DNA from: Bacteroidota bacterium | GTDB taxonomy: Bacteria > Bacteroidota > Rhodothermia > Rhodothermales > UBA10348 | Length of the DNA: 33,996 nt | NCBI GenBank assembly: GCA_029262855.1 | Contig: JAJCYP010000137.1 | Span: 1 to 33,996, forward strand | Reading direction: 5' to 3' | Shown: positions 8,202 to 16,223 of the stretch, one piece after another | Layout: every line of letters begins with the position of its first letter | Numbering within the stretch: the first letter of the stretch is position 1 | The notes under the pieces: model-generated | Database searches by the model: none | What the model was told of the DNA's origin: nothing | Seen by the model: the letters and a program-made list of their open reading frames with translations, nothing else | Translations under genes and position numbers: made by a program

Positions 8202-8216
8202 CCCGCCGGGCGGCTA
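8199..8216. repeat. Inverted repeat spanning two convergent stop codons
   Basis: TAGCCCGCCGGGCGGCTA joins the TAG of the FG-GAP gene to the TAG (reverse strand) of icd. The five-base arms TAGCC/GGCTA are complementary and the GC-rich centre can also pair as GCCC/GGGC. It could act as a bidirectional RNA stop or end-protection hairpin for both transcripts. No T-run follows on either side, so it is not a standard intrinsic terminator. Confidence 0.3.
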
Positions 8217-9458
8217 GCCCATGTTCTCGAGAAGCGCCTCGCCGAACTCCGAACATTTCAGGAGCGTGGCTCCCTCCATCTGGCGCTCGAAGTCGTAGGT
8301 CACCCGCTTCTGGGTGATGGTCTTCTCCATCGCTGAGATGATCAGGTCCGCGGCCTCATTCCAGCCCATGAACCGGAACATCATTTCGCCGGAGAGGATG
8401 ACCGAACTCGGGTTGACCTTGTCCATTCCGGCGTACTTGGGCGCGGTGCCGTGCGTGGCCTCGAAGATCGAGAGCCCCGTGTCGTAGTTGATGTTGGCGC
8501 CGGGCGCGATACCGATTCCTCCAACCTGCGCGGCCAGCGCGTCGGAGATGTAGTCGCCATTCAGGTTCATTGTGGCGATGACCCCGTATTCCTTCGGTCG
8601 CGTCAGAATTTGCTGCAGGAAGGCGTCGGCAATCACGTCCTTGATGGTCGGTCCGTCAGGGATCTGGCACCACGGGCCGTCACCGATGACGGTCGCCCCG
8701 AATTCCTTCCGAGCCAGCTCGTATCCCCAATCGCGGAAGCCGCCCTCGGTGAACTTCATGATGTTGCCCTTGTGAACCAGGGTCACGCTCGGGGCGCCCT
8801 TCTCGAGGGCGTGCTTGATGGCCGCGCGCACAATCCGGTTCGTTCCTTCCTGCGAGATGGGCTTGATTCCGATGCCGCTGGAGTCGGGGAAGCGGATCTT
8901 GCCATGTTCGGTGGGGAAAGCCTCCTTGAACATCGCCATGAACGTCTGGACGTCCTTGGTGCCGTTCTCGAACTCGATGCCGGCGTAGATGTCTTCCGAG
9001 TTCTCGCGGAAGATGATCATGTCGATGTCCTCCGGGGCCTTGACCGGGGAGGGCACCCCTTCGAAGTATCGTACGGGGCGGACACAGGCGAACAGATCAA
9101 GCTTCTGGCGGAGCGCCACATTCAGCGAGCGGATTCCACCGCCGATTGGCGTGGTCAGCGGGCCCTTGATGGAAACCTTGAATTCCTCGATGGCCGTCAG
9201 AGTGTCCTGGGGGAGCCATTCGCCGTAGTTGTCCATGGCCTTCTGGCCGGCGAACGTCTCAAACCAGGCGATCTTGCGGTCGGGGCCGTACGCCTTCCGG
9301 ACCGCGCCGTCCAGCACATGCTGCGCCGCTGCCCAGATGTCGGGACCAATTCCGTCTCCCTCGATGAACGGGATGATGGGATGGGCAGGGACGTGCAGTC
9401 CGTCCGGGCCCATGGTGATCTTCTGTCCGTGGGAGGGAGGCGTGAGGTTGTCGTACAT
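8214..9458 (-). CDS. icd: NADP-dependent isocitrate dehydrogenase
   Basis: 414 residues from ATG 9458 ([14 protein letters not shown]), aligning with the N-terminus of E. coli Icd; an in-frame GTG at 9494 would add 12 residues and is less likely. It converts isocitrate to 2-oxoglutarate and CO2 with NADP+ in the TCA cycle, as a cytosolic homodimer. Visible signatures are [33 protein letters not shown] (including the serine that is phosphorylated in E. coli), [43 protein letters not shown] and [14 protein letters not shown]. Length matches the family (about 416). It is the last gene of the minus-strand run sigma factor, anti-sigma factor, GT2, icd, 99 nt downstream of the GT2 gene. Whether it shares their transcript is not visible. 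The assignment is firm. Confidence 0.97.
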   Translation of the reverse strand: MYDNLTPPSHGQKITMGPDGLHVPAHPIIPFIEGDGIGPDIWAAAQHVLDGAVRKAYGPDRKIAWFETFAGQKAMDNYGEWLPQDTLTAIEEFKVSIKGPLTTPIGGGIRSLNVALRQKLDLFACVRPVRYFEGVPSPVKAPEDIDMIIFRENSEDIYAGIEFENGTKDVQTFMAMFKEAFPTEHGKIRFPDSSGIGIKPISQEGTNRIVRAAIKHALEKGAPSVTLVHKGNIMKFTEGGFRDWGYELARKEFGATVIGDGPWCQIPDGPTIKDVIADAFLQQILTRPKEYGVIATMNLNGDYISDALAAQVGGIGIAPGANINYDTGLSIFEATHGTAPKYAGMDKVNPSSVILSGEMMFRFMGWNEAADLIISAMEKTITQKRVTYDFERQMEGATLLKCSEFGEALLENMG

Positions 9459-9557
9459 ATTCGCTGGGAAACTGGTGGTCTGAAAGGAGTGCACCGGGCA
9501 CTGCGCAAATCTAGGTTCACCGGAACTGTCCCATGGTTGCGCTCCGGTGAAATCGCA

Positions 9558-10313
9558 TCATTGACCGATCTCCCGTGGCCCGGCCTTCATCCGTCCGAAG
9601 AGTGCCTTGAACCTGAGCTCCCACACCTTCCAGGCGGCCTCGTAGACAATCGACCGGCTCATCTTCGAATCCCCCTCGGTCCGCTCGATGAAGATGATCG
9701 GCACCTCCTTCAGCCGGAATCCCAGCTTCCAGGCCCAGTATTTCATTTCGATCTGGAAGGAGTAGCCGTTCGACTTGACGCGCTCGAGCGGGATGGCCTC
9801 GAGCACCCGGCGGTGGTAGCACTTGAATCCGGCGGTGACGTCTGCGATTGGCAGCCGTGTAATCGCCCGGGTATAGATGCCGGCGCCGTAGGAAAGAATG
9901 AGTCTGGACAGCGGCCAGTTGATCACGCGAACACCCTGGATGTAGCGTGACCCGACCACGAGATCTGCGGTGTCAGCCCGAACCGGGGCGAGGAGAGACG
10001 GTATGTCTGACGGCTGATGGGACAGGTCCGCGTCCATCTCGCAGATGTACGTGTATCCGTTGTCCAGGGCGAACCGGAATCCCGCCAGATAGGCCGTTCC
10101 CAGTCCGAGTTTGCCGGGGCGGGAGAGCACATGCACCCGGCCGGGATAGCGCGATCCAATCGTCTGCACTATTTCCGCGGTTCCGTCCGTCGACGAGTCG
10201 TCCACCACCAGGATGTCGGGATCACCCAGATCCAGCACCTGATTCAGCGCCGAGGCAATGTTTCTGGCCTCGTTGAATGTGGGGACTATGACAATTGCGC
10301 TCGAGGAGGGCAA
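9558..10313 (-). CDS. Polyprenol-phosphate mannose synthase-like GT2 glycosyltransferase
   Basis: A 251-residue family 2 glycosyltransferase. It has IVIVPTFNEARNI, the nucleotide-binding ILVVDDSSTDGTAEI, the metal-binding region CEMDADLSHQP, LVVGSRYIQGVRVINWPLSR, and GFKCYHRRVLEAI. This set and the lack of C-terminal membrane helices fit the soluble Dpm1/Ppm1 type, which transfers mannose from GDP-mannose to polyprenyl phosphate on the cytoplasmic face of the membrane. The lipid-linked mannose then feeds protein or glycan mannosylation outside. The only possible start in this frame is TTG at 10313, because a stop codon lies seven codons upstream, and no clear ribosome binding site is present. 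It sits between the anti-sigma gene and icd on the same strand. Substrate could instead be another sugar nucleotide. Confidence 0.88.
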   Translation of the reverse strand: MPSSSAIVIVPTFNEARNIASALNQVLDLGDPDILVVDDSSTDGTAEIVQTIGSRYPGRVHVLSRPGKLGLGTAYLAGFRFALDNGYTYICEMDADLSHQPSDIPSLLAPVRADTADLVVGSRYIQGVRVINWPLSRLILSYGAGIYTRAITRLPIADVTAGFKCYHRRVLEAIPLERVKSNGYSFQIEMKYWAWKLGFRLKEVPIIFIERTEGDSKMSRSIVYEAAWKVWELRFKALFGRMKAGPREIGQ

Positions 10314-10402
10314 GGCGGGCTGGTATCCGGTTCAGGGTGCAGAGGGAATTGGCCGTGATCCACCGACAGACGCGCTCCGGGTTCCTTGAGCGGCACCAAA
10401 GA

Positions 10403-10693
10403 TCAGGACGTGACACCCCGGTCTTTCAGGAACGCCAGCGTGTGCTCCACCAGGTCACTCGGTAACTCCGAATCCCTGCACTCTCTGGCCAGCTTGATCG
10501 TGTCCTGGTACTGTTCCAGGTAGGAGGTGCACGTGCCGCATCGTCCCAGGTGTTTCCGGTACCGCTCGCTGGTTTCCGCATCCAGCGTCTCATCCACGTA
10601 GTCCATCAGAAAGCTGTTCACTTCCTGGCAGGAGGGGGTGCCCATCAACCTCCGAATCATCGGAGCGGCCATCCGCATCAGGTGCTTCTTCAT
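10403..10693 (-). CDS. Zinc-finger anti-sigma factor (zf-HC2 type)
   Basis: 96 residues from ATG 10693 (MKKHLMRMAAPMI). The core has C at about residue 22 (SCQEVNSFLMDYVDETLD) and the H-x3-C-x2-C motif HLGRCGTC, the zinc-binding pattern of ZAS/zf-HC2 anti-sigma factors that hold ECF sigma factors inactive. A longer open frame running upstream to 10912 overlaps the sigma gene and is not coding there. No transmembrane helix follows the zinc finger, so this is a soluble anti-sigma factor, unlike the membrane-spanning RseA type; a redox or metal signal through the cysteines is possible but inferred. It lies 25 nt downstream of the sigma gene, as expected for a cognate pair. Confidence 0.85.
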   Translation of the reverse strand: MKKHLMRMAAPMIRRLMGTPSCQEVNSFLMDYVDETLDAETSERYRKHLGRCGTCTSYLEQYQDTIKLARECRDSELPSDLVEHTLAFLKDRGVTS

Positions 10694-10718
10694 GACTCTA
10701 CGTGATTCAATGCCCGGA

Positions 10719-11324
10719 TCAGTTACTGATGTGGGAATCCAACAGCTTTCGGAGTGCCTGCCGGGCGCGATGCAGCCGGACCCGCACTGCGCCATTCGAC
10801 ACATCGAGCATGCGGGCGACCTCTTCGGTCCGGATTTCTTCGATGTCGCGCAACGTGACGACAACCCGGTAATCCTCAGGAAGCTGGGCGATGGCCTGGT
10901 GCACCAGTTCACGACGCTGACTCAGTTCGGCCAGGCGGTGCGGATTCCAGGTCTCCGCGTGGTCCACGTACATTCCGCCGCTGAACTCCGGCTGCATGCG
11001 CTCGACCGCGGCCTCGTCCAGAGGTGACAGGCGGCGAGATTTTCTCAGTGAGCCGCGGGCCAGGTTGATTCCAATCGCGTAGAGCCAGGTGGTAAACTTG
11101 GCCTCGCCGCGGAACGTGTCGAGTCGCTGGTAGGCCTGCAGAAACGTCTCCTGCATCAGACTGGCGGCCTCGTCCTCGTCATTCACGACGCGGTTGATCA
11201 CCCGGAAGAGACGCGGCGATTCCTGTCTCACCAACTGCTCAAACGCCGCCCCATCACCCGCGAGGAGCGCTTCGACGTCCAGGGGATCGCCGGGTTGTGA
11301 TGTGGACTTGCCTTTAGTGGCCAA
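10719..11324 (-). CDS. ECF (RpoE-type) RNA polymerase sigma factor
   Basis: About 201 residues if it starts at TTG 11324 (LATKGKSTSQPGDP read as M). Sigma region 2 is visible as FEQLVRQESPRLFRVINRVV, DEDEAASLMQETFLQAYQRL, and FTTWLYAIGINLA; region 4 as VHQAIAQLPEDYRVVVTLRD, EEVARMLDVSNGAVRVRLHR. Length is normal for ECF factors. The start is uncertain: no ATG lies before region 2, another TTG at 11435 would add 37 residues rich in Arg/Ser/Pro that look non-coding, and neither start has a clear ribosome binding site. The adjacent anti-sigma gene supports a two-gene regulatory unit. The sigma may direct its own promoter in the spacer before pdhA, which holds a perfect 18-bp palindrome. Confidence 0.9.
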   Translation of the reverse strand: MATKGKSTSQPGDPLDVEALLAGDGAAFEQLVRQESPRLFRVINRVVNDEDEAASLMQETFLQAYQRLDTFRGEAKFTTWLYAIGINLARGSLRKSRRLSPLDEAAVERMQPEFSGGMYVDHAETWNPHRLAELSQRRELVHQAIAQLPEDYRVVVTLRDIEEIRTEEVARMLDVSNGAVRVRLHRARQALRKLLDSHISN

Positions 11325-11380
11325 AGCGTGCGAGGTGGAGTATTCGGATGTGGCGAGTATACGGCGGCCGCTTCTACAGG

Positions 11381-11398
11381 GCAGGAAGCGCTTCCTGC
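11381..11398. promoter_or_regulatory. 18-bp perfect palindrome between sigma factor and pdh operon
   Basis: GCAGGAAGCGCTTCCTGC reads the same on both strands and sits in the 209-bp spacer between the divergently transcribed sigma-factor and pdhA genes. Nine-base perfect half-sites with no spacer fit an operator for a dimeric regulator. It could control either gene or both. No known regulator motif is recognised in it. Confidence 0.4.
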
Positions 11399-11410
11399 GT
11401 GGTGCGCTCG

Positions 11411-11446
11411 ACGGCCTGCGGTTAAGAAGCGGCAAACCGCCGTTTT
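11411..11446 (+). promoter_or_regulatory. Hairpin plus short T-run upstream of pdhA
   Basis: On the plus strand GCGGTT (11418-11423) pairs with AACCGC (11435-11440) across an 11-nt loop, extended by ACG/CGT with a bulge, and TTTT follows at 11443-11446. It resembles a weak intrinsic terminator. No upstream plus-strand gene needs terminating here, so it may be a leader attenuator for pdhA if transcription begins further left, or a chance structure. Confidence 0.25.
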
Positions 11447-11533
11447 ATCTCCCCCCAATCGCCTATTTTTCCTTGCTGTCCGCTTCGGCGTTTTGAGCGC
11501 GGAGCGGTGTCCTTAACAAGTGAACAGATTGTA

Positions 11534-12679
11534 ATGGCGAGTCAAACCAAGGGGACTACCCGGCGCCGCAAGCCGGCCGCGAAGAAGACCACCCCGGTCG
11601 AGACGAACGGTCAGTCGGAAAAATTTCCGGAGGCTGCGCTCAAGCTGGAACGTACCTTCGAGTCCTATCCGGCGGGCAAGTTTACCCACAAGGACGTGGG
11701 ACTCTCGGCCGATCAGGTCATGGCGATGTACCGCAACATGCTGCTACAGCGCCGCTTCGAGGAGCGCGCTGCACAGATGTACGGCAAGCAGAAAATCGCA
11801 GGTTTCCTCCATCTCTACATCGGGCAGGAGGCCGTTTCGACCGGTACGGCCGCGGCCCTCGAGATCGGCAAGGACTCGGTGATCACCGCGTATCGCGACC
11901 ACGGTCACGGACTGGCGCTTGGCATGAGTGCCAATGAGTGCATGGCCGAGCTCTTCGGCAAGATCGACGGCTGCTCCCGAGGAAAGGGCGGGTCGATGCA
12001 CTACTTCTCCAAGGAGAAGGGATTGTTCGGCGGCCACGGTATCGTGGGTGCGCACATCCCGGTGGCCGTCGGCATCGCGTTCGGGCACAAGTACCGGGAG
12101 ACCGGCGGCGTGTGTGTCGGTTTCTATGGGGACGGCGCGGCCGGTCAGGGCGCCGTCCACGAGGCGTCGAACCTCGCCTCGCTCTATGAATTGCCCGTCA
12201 TCCTCGTGGTGGAGAACAACCACTACGCCATGGGCACGGCGGTGCACCGGGCGTTTGCCGAGACGGAGTTCACCCGTCACGCGGTCGGATACGACATGCC
12301 GGCGGCCGTCGTGAACGGCATGGACGTCTTCGCCGTGACCAAGGCCATGCAGGATCACGTGGCGATGGCGCGTGAGAATCGGTCGTCGATGCTGGAGATC
12401 CGCACCTATCGGTACCGCGGACACAGCATGTCTGATCCGCAGAAATACCGCACCAAGGAGGAGCTGGAGTCCAAGAAAGACGAGGATCCCATCATCCGCC
12501 TGAAGGCCTACATCCTCGAGGCGAAGATGTCCGACGCCGAGGCGCTCGACGCCATCGACGAGGACGTCAAGGCGGAGGTGCTGGCATCGGTGGAGTTCGC
12601 CGAGAAGAGTCCGGCTCCCGATCTCAGCACGATCTACGAGGATGTCTACGAAGAGGACGATTACCCCTTCATTTCGTAG
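11534..12679 (+). CDS. pdhA: Pyruvate dehydrogenase E1 component, alpha subunit
   Basis: 381 residues from ATG 11534 (MASQTKGTTRRRKPAAKK). With E1beta it decarboxylates pyruvate and reductively acetylates the lipoyl group of E2, in the cytosolic complex that feeds acetyl-CoA to the TCA cycle. Visible features: YGKQKIAGFLHLYIGQEAVS, the thiamine-diphosphate motif GDGAAGQGAVHEASNLASLY ending in VENNHYAMG (GDG...NN), FGGHGIVGAHIPVAVGIAF, and the phospho-loop region YRGHSMSDPQKYR. The loop and GGHGIVGA motifs favour pyruvate over branched-chain 2-oxoacids. The first 30 residues are a Lys/Arg/Thr-rich disordered extension absent from most bacterial E1alpha proteins. A more upstream frame start at 11507 is possible but has no better site. 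First gene of a pdhA-pdhB-pdhC operon; E3 is not in the window. Confidence 0.96.
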   Translation: MASQTKGTTRRRKPAAKKTTPVETNGQSEKFPEAALKLERTFESYPAGKFTHKDVGLSADQVMAMYRNMLLQRRFEERAAQMYGKQKIAGFLHLYIGQEAVSTGTAAALEIGKDSVITAYRDHGHGLALGMSANECMAELFGKIDGCSRGKGGSMHYFSKEKGLFGGHGIVGAHIPVAVGIAFGHKYRETGGVCVGFYGDGAAGQGAVHEASNLASLYELPVILVVENNHYAMGTAVHRAFAETEFTRHAVGYDMPAAVVNGMDVFAVTKAMQDHVAMARENRSSMLEIRTYRYRGHSMSDPQKYRTKEELESKKDEDPIIRLKAYILEAKMSDAEALDAIDEDVKAEVLASVEFAEKSPAPDLSTIYEDVYEEDDYPFIS

Positions 12680-12721
12680 GTCACGCGGCCGCGCACAACT
12701 TTAGATAAGAGAGACTAGAAC

Positions 12722-13702
12722 ATGGCAATTCTTCAGTACCGAGAGGCCCTCCGTGAGGCCATGGTAGAGGAGATGGAGCGCGACGAGACCATCTTCCTGA
12801 TGGGCGAGGAGGTTGCGGAGTACAACGGAGCCTACAAGGTGTCCGAGGGCATGCTGGACCAGTTTGGTCCCAAGCGGGTGATCGACACGCCGATTTCCGA
12901 GAACGGCTTCTGTGGTCTTGGAATCGGGGCCGCGATGAATGGACTGCGTCCGATCATCGAGTTCATGACCTTCAACTTCTCGTTTGTGGCGATCGACCAG
13001 ATCATCAACAATGCGGCGAAGATGCGGTACATGTCAGGTGGCCAGTTCAAGGTGCCGATCGTGTTCCGGGGAGCCAACGGCGCCGCTGGTCAGCTCGGGG
13101 CCACGCACAACACCTCGACCGAGTCCATTTACGCGACGATTCCAGGCCTGAAGGTGATTGCGCCCTCCAACCCGGACGACGCCAAGGGACTGCTGAAATC
13201 GGCCATCCGCGACGACAACCCGGTGATCTTCCTGGAGTCTGAGGTGATGTTCGGACTGAAGGGCGAGGTGTCCGAGGAGAAGGACTACATCATCCCCATC
13301 GGCCAGGCGCGCATCGCCCGCGAAGGCGACGATGTCACCATCATTGCCCACGGAAAGAGCCACTGGATTGCCATGAAGGTGGCCGAGCGCCTGGAAGCCG
13401 ACGGGTACAACGCCGAGGTCATCGACCCGAGGACGCTGCGTCCCTTGGATATGCCCGCCATTCTGAAGTCCATCAAGAAGACCAATCGCTGCGTCATCAT
13501 CGACGAGTCCAATCCGTACGCCAGCATCTCCAGTGAGATGACGTACCGGATCCAGGAGAAGGCCTTCGATGACCTGGATGCGCCCATCATGCGCATTACC
13601 ACCAAGGACACGCCGGCGCCGTATGCGAAGAACCTGATGGCCTACTACATGCCCCAGGAAGATGAGGCGTATGAGGCCTGCAAGAAGGTGATGTACGTCT
13701 AA
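12722..13702 (+). CDS. pdhB: Pyruvate dehydrogenase E1 component, beta subunit
   Basis: 326 residues, the usual length for E1beta. ATG 12722 is preceded by AAGAGAGA about 8 nt upstream. Signatures include LREAMVEEMERDETIFLMGE, DTPISENGFCGLGIGAAMNG, FMTFNFSFVAIDQIINNAAK, MRYMSGGQF, GQLGATHNTS and the C-terminal VIDPRTLRPLDM, all typical of the transketolase-like beta subunit that completes the E1 heterotetramer and helps bind thiamine diphosphate and E2. It lies 42 nt after pdhA and 20 nt before pdhC on the same strand, so the three are almost certainly co-transcribed. Confidence 0.97.
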   Translation: MAILQYREALREAMVEEMERDETIFLMGEEVAEYNGAYKVSEGMLDQFGPKRVIDTPISENGFCGLGIGAAMNGLRPIIEFMTFNFSFVAIDQIINNAAKMRYMSGGQFKVPIVFRGANGAAGQLGATHNTSTESIYATIPGLKVIAPSNPDDAKGLLKSAIRDDNPVIFLESEVMFGLKGEVSEEKDYIIPIGQARIAREGDDVTIIAHGKSHWIAMKVAERLEADGYNAEVIDPRTLRPLDMPAILKSIKKTNRCVIIDESNPYASISSEMTYRIQEKAFDDLDAPIMRITTKDTPAPYAKNLMAYYMPQEDEAYEACKKVMYV

Positions 13703-13722
13703 CTGAAAGACCCCGAATTGAA

Positions 13723-15102
13723 ATGGCTATAGCGGTTGAGATGCCCAAGATGAGTGACACCATGGAAGAGGGTGTGCTCGTTGCGTGGCTCGCAGAGGAA
13801 GGACAGTCCGTGTCTGCCGGCGATGTGATCGCCCAGGTGGAAACCGACAAGGCGACCATGGACCTTGAAGTCTACGATGATGGCGTGCTCCTGAAGCGCG
13901 TTGTCGACGAGGGAGCAGCTGTCCCGATCGGAGCACTGATTGCGGTCCTGGGGCAGAAGGGAGAAGATCCCGGTGCTATCCTTGCCAAGTATGGATCAGG
14001 CGATGGGGCCGCGGCTGCGCCCGCGGGTGATGGGGCTGCACCTGAGGCGGAGGCCGGTTCCGAGCCTGCGGCAGATCCCGAGCCGGCCGCTGTGGCCCCT
14101 GCCGCCGCTGTGGCCCCGGCGGCCCCTGCCGCCCCGGTGGCATCTTCGGCCCCGGCGGCGTCGAACGGCCGCACCAAGGCCTCGCCCCTGGCACGGCGCA
14201 TGGCCACGGAGCACGACATTGATATTGCTCAGTTGTCGGGATCGGGCCCAGAGGGCCGCGTAATCAAACGGGACATCGAAGCAGCGATTGCCGGTGACGT
14301 GCCCCGAGCCAAGCCTGCACCTGCACGTGCTCCCGAACGTGCTCCCGAACTGGCGGCATCCAGGCCGTCTCGTCAAGCGCCGGCGCCTGTTGCAGCGGCG
14401 GACGGTGGATTCGACTCGGCGCCCATTTCGCAGATGCGAAAGGCCATCGCCCGCCGTCTCGGCGAGAGCAAGTTCACGTCGCCCCATTTCTACCTGACGG
14501 TGGACGTGGCCATGGAGAAGGCAATCGCACTGCGTGTCCAGTTGAATGAGATCGGTGCGGCCCAGGAGAAGGCCAAGGTGTCCTTTAACGACCTCATCAC
14601 CAAGGCCTGTGCGCTGGCCCTCCGGCAGCACAAGTGGGCGAATGCCTCCTGGATGGAGAAAGAGGGCGAGATCCACTTCCACCAGGATGTGCACGTGGCC
14701 ATCGCGGTGGCCATCGACGACGGGTTGATCACGCCCGTCATCCGTCATGCAGATCGCAAGGGGCTTTCGCAGATTGCCGCCGAGACCCGCGAACTCGCTG
14801 GCCGCGCCCGCAACAAGCAGCTTCAGCCCGACGAATTCTCCGGCTCGACGTTCTCGACGTCCAACCTCGGGATGTTCGGAATCGAGGAGTTCACGGCCAT
14901 CATCAATCCGCCGAACGCGTGCATCCTGGCGATTGGGGCCATCCGCGACGAGGCGGTGGTGGTTGACGGCGCCGTGGTCCCCGGCAAGCGAATGAAGCTG
15001 ACCCTGAGCTGCGACCACCGTGTTGTGGATGGCGCAACCGGGTCCGAGTTCCTCGGTGCGGTGAAGCGCTATCTGGAGGAGCCGCTCGGGTTCTTGCTCT
15101 AA
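13723..15102 (+). CDS. pdhC: Dihydrolipoamide acetyltransferase, E2 of the pyruvate dehydrogenase complex
   Basis: 459 residues. Residues 1-80 form a single lipoyl domain (VEMPKMSDTMEEG) with the lipoylated lysine at about 43 in VETDKATMDL. An Ala/Pro-rich flexible linker follows (about 95-150). The peripheral-subunit binding domain is at about 155-192 (SPLARRMATEHDI, GSGPEGRVIKRDIE), a second linker at about 195-225, and the catalytic acetyltransferase domain to the end, with the conserved DHRVVDG motif (His about 432). It moves the acetyl group from lipoate to CoA and forms the core of the complex. Family versions have one to three lipoyl domains; this has one. ATG 13723 follows pdhB by 20 nt; the stop is 6 nt before the metallophosphoesterase start. 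Confidence 0.97.
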   Translation: MAIAVEMPKMSDTMEEGVLVAWLAEEGQSVSAGDVIAQVETDKATMDLEVYDDGVLLKRVVDEGAAVPIGALIAVLGQKGEDPGAILAKYGSGDGAAAAPAGDGAAPEAEAGSEPAADPEPAAVAPAAAVAPAAPAAPVASSAPAASNGRTKASPLARRMATEHDIDIAQLSGSGPEGRVIKRDIEAAIAGDVPRAKPAPARAPERAPELAASRPSRQAPAPVAAADGGFDSAPISQMRKAIARRLGESKFTSPHFYLTVDVAMEKAIALRVQLNEIGAAQEKAKVSFNDLITKACALALRQHKWANASWMEKEGEIHFHQDVHVAIAVAIDDGLITPVIRHADRKGLSQIAAETRELAGRARNKQLQPDEFSGSTFSTSNLGMFGIEEFTAIINPPNACILAIGAIRDEAVVVDGAVVPGKRMKLTLSCDHRVVDGATGSEFLGAVKRYLEEPLGFLL

Positions 15103-15108
15103 GAAGGC

Positions 15109-15915
15109 TTGACCCGCATAGCCCACATCTCGGACGTCCACTTCGGACGCATTGAGCGAAAGGGAGTCGTAGAAGCCCTCGTGGCCGATGTCCATGCCGA
15201 GAAGCCGGACATGGTGGCCATCAGCGGAGACCTGACCCAGCGGGCCTACTCCTGGCAGTACAAGGCGGCGGCCCGTTTCGTGCGTTCCTTCGAGATGCCG
15301 GTGTTGGTGGTGCCCGGCAACCACGACGTCTGGCCCATGTGGTGGCCGGGCAGGCGCGTTCGAACGCCCGTCAGTCGCTTCGAGACCGTGATCACCGGTG
15401 AGCTGTCGCCTCTGGTTAAACTGCCGGAGGCCTGGATCCTCGGGCTGAACTCGGCCCACGGAAAGACCGTCAAGGGTGGGCTGGTTACGGCCGAACAGTC
15501 AGAGCGGGTCCGGGTCGCGTTCAAGGGTGCCCCTGACATTCGGGTGCTGGTGGTGCATCACCCGCTGGCTCCCATGCCACATGCGTCAAAGTCCGACGTG
15601 GCCGTCGGCGGTCGAGGCCTGCTGGCGGCGGCCGCGGAGTGCCGGGTTCAGGCAGTCCTGGGCGGACACCTGCATGTTGTCCAGAATATCCGGTCCGAGG
15701 AAGGTCCGATGCTGGTCCACGCCGGGACGGCCACATCAACCCGGGGACGGGGGCAGGACAAGACCGCCAATACCTACAACATCGTGATTCTGGATGGCCA
15801 GTCGGTTGTGGTGGAGCGGCGGGATTTTGATGGGCTGGAGTATGGGATGGTCAGGCGGGAGACGCTGGCTGTCAGTCCGAATCTGATGCGGCCGGGGATT
15901 GGGATTGGGGTTTAG
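15109..15915 (+). CDS. Metallophosphoesterase (calcineurin-like)
   Basis: 268 residues with the full set of metal-binding motifs of the superfamily: RIAHISDVHFG (D-x-H), ISGDLTQ (GD), VVPGNHDVW (GNHD), VVHHPLAP and LGGHLHVVQ (GHLH). These coordinate two metal ions and hydrolyse phosphomonoester or phosphodiester bonds; the closest named relatives are CpdA/Icc-type cyclic-nucleotide or 2',3'-phosphodiesterases, but the natural substrate is not readable from sequence. The start is TTG at 15109, forced by the domain beginning four residues later; only 6 nt separate it from the pdhC stop, implying co-transcription and perhaps translational coupling. The AAGAAGG before it is too close to be an ideal ribosome binding site. 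The C-terminus ends in an odd PGIGIGV encoded by repeated GGGATT units. Confidence 0.9.
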   Translation: MTRIAHISDVHFGRIERKGVVEALVADVHAEKPDMVAISGDLTQRAYSWQYKAAARFVRSFEMPVLVVPGNHDVWPMWWPGRRVRTPVSRFETVITGELSPLVKLPEAWILGLNSAHGKTVKGGLVTAEQSERVRVAFKGAPDIRVLVVHHPLAPMPHASKSDVAVGGRGLLAAAAECRVQAVLGGHLHVVQNIRSEEGPMLVHAGTATSTRGRGQDKTANTYNIVILDGQSVVVERRDFDGLEYGMVRRETLAVSPNLMRPGIGIGV

Positions 15916-15968
15916 ATGACCGCCTGGGCCGTTACGGGAGCCCAGAGTCAGCGCTCTTTTGGTTGAGC

Positions 15969-16223
15969 ATGATGCCCAACCCAATGAGCCCGACCGTATT
16001 TGTCCAAGATGGATTCCGTTTTCATTTCTGGACGAGGGAGGAAGACCGAATCCACATCCATGTTGTACATCCGGATGGAGAAGCTAAATTCTGGCTGGAG
16101 CCGGAGGTTGAGCTGGCCAGGAACTATGGCCTCCCACCGAAGATATTGAGACGGGCGCGCAAACTCGTAAACAGTAGGTCTGATGAGATTATCAAGGAAT
16201 GGCAACGACGCAAGGGTCGTTGA
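15969..16223 (+). CDS. DUF4160 domain protein
   Basis: 84 residues from ATG 15969; ATG 15984 (MSPTVFVQDGFRF) matches the usual family start even better, and a TTG at 15963 is also possible. The sequence SPTVFVQDGFRFHFWTREED, HIHVVHPDGEAKFWLEPEVE and LARNYGLPP is the DUF4160 pattern, which ends in a helix (DEIIKEWQRRKG). These proteins are often found next to DUF2442 genes and the pair has been compared to toxin-antitoxin modules; the biochemical role is not established. The gene overlaps the following DUF2442 gene by 41 nt. Base composition here is more AT-rich by eye than the flanking pdh genes, suggesting a transferred cassette (inference). Confidence 0.8.
   Translation: MMPNPMSPTVFVQDGFRFHFWTREEDRIHIHVVHPDGEAKFWLEPEVELARNYGLPPKILRRARKLVNSRSDEIIKEWQRRKGR

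Noticed and set aside
8451-9950. Plus-strand open frame of 499 codons opposite icd and GT2
   Set aside because: It crosses two well-supported minus-strand genes and their spacer, and shows no domain.
13996-15459. Minus-strand open frame of 487 codons opposite pdhC
   Set aside because: It spans the end of pdhC and the start of the next gene; composition follows the reverse of Ala/Pro-rich coding sequence.
15924-15945. Possible terminator after the metallophosphoesterase gene
   Set aside because: CTGGGC/GCCCAG form only 6 bp over a 10-nt loop and the T-run is 12 nt away.
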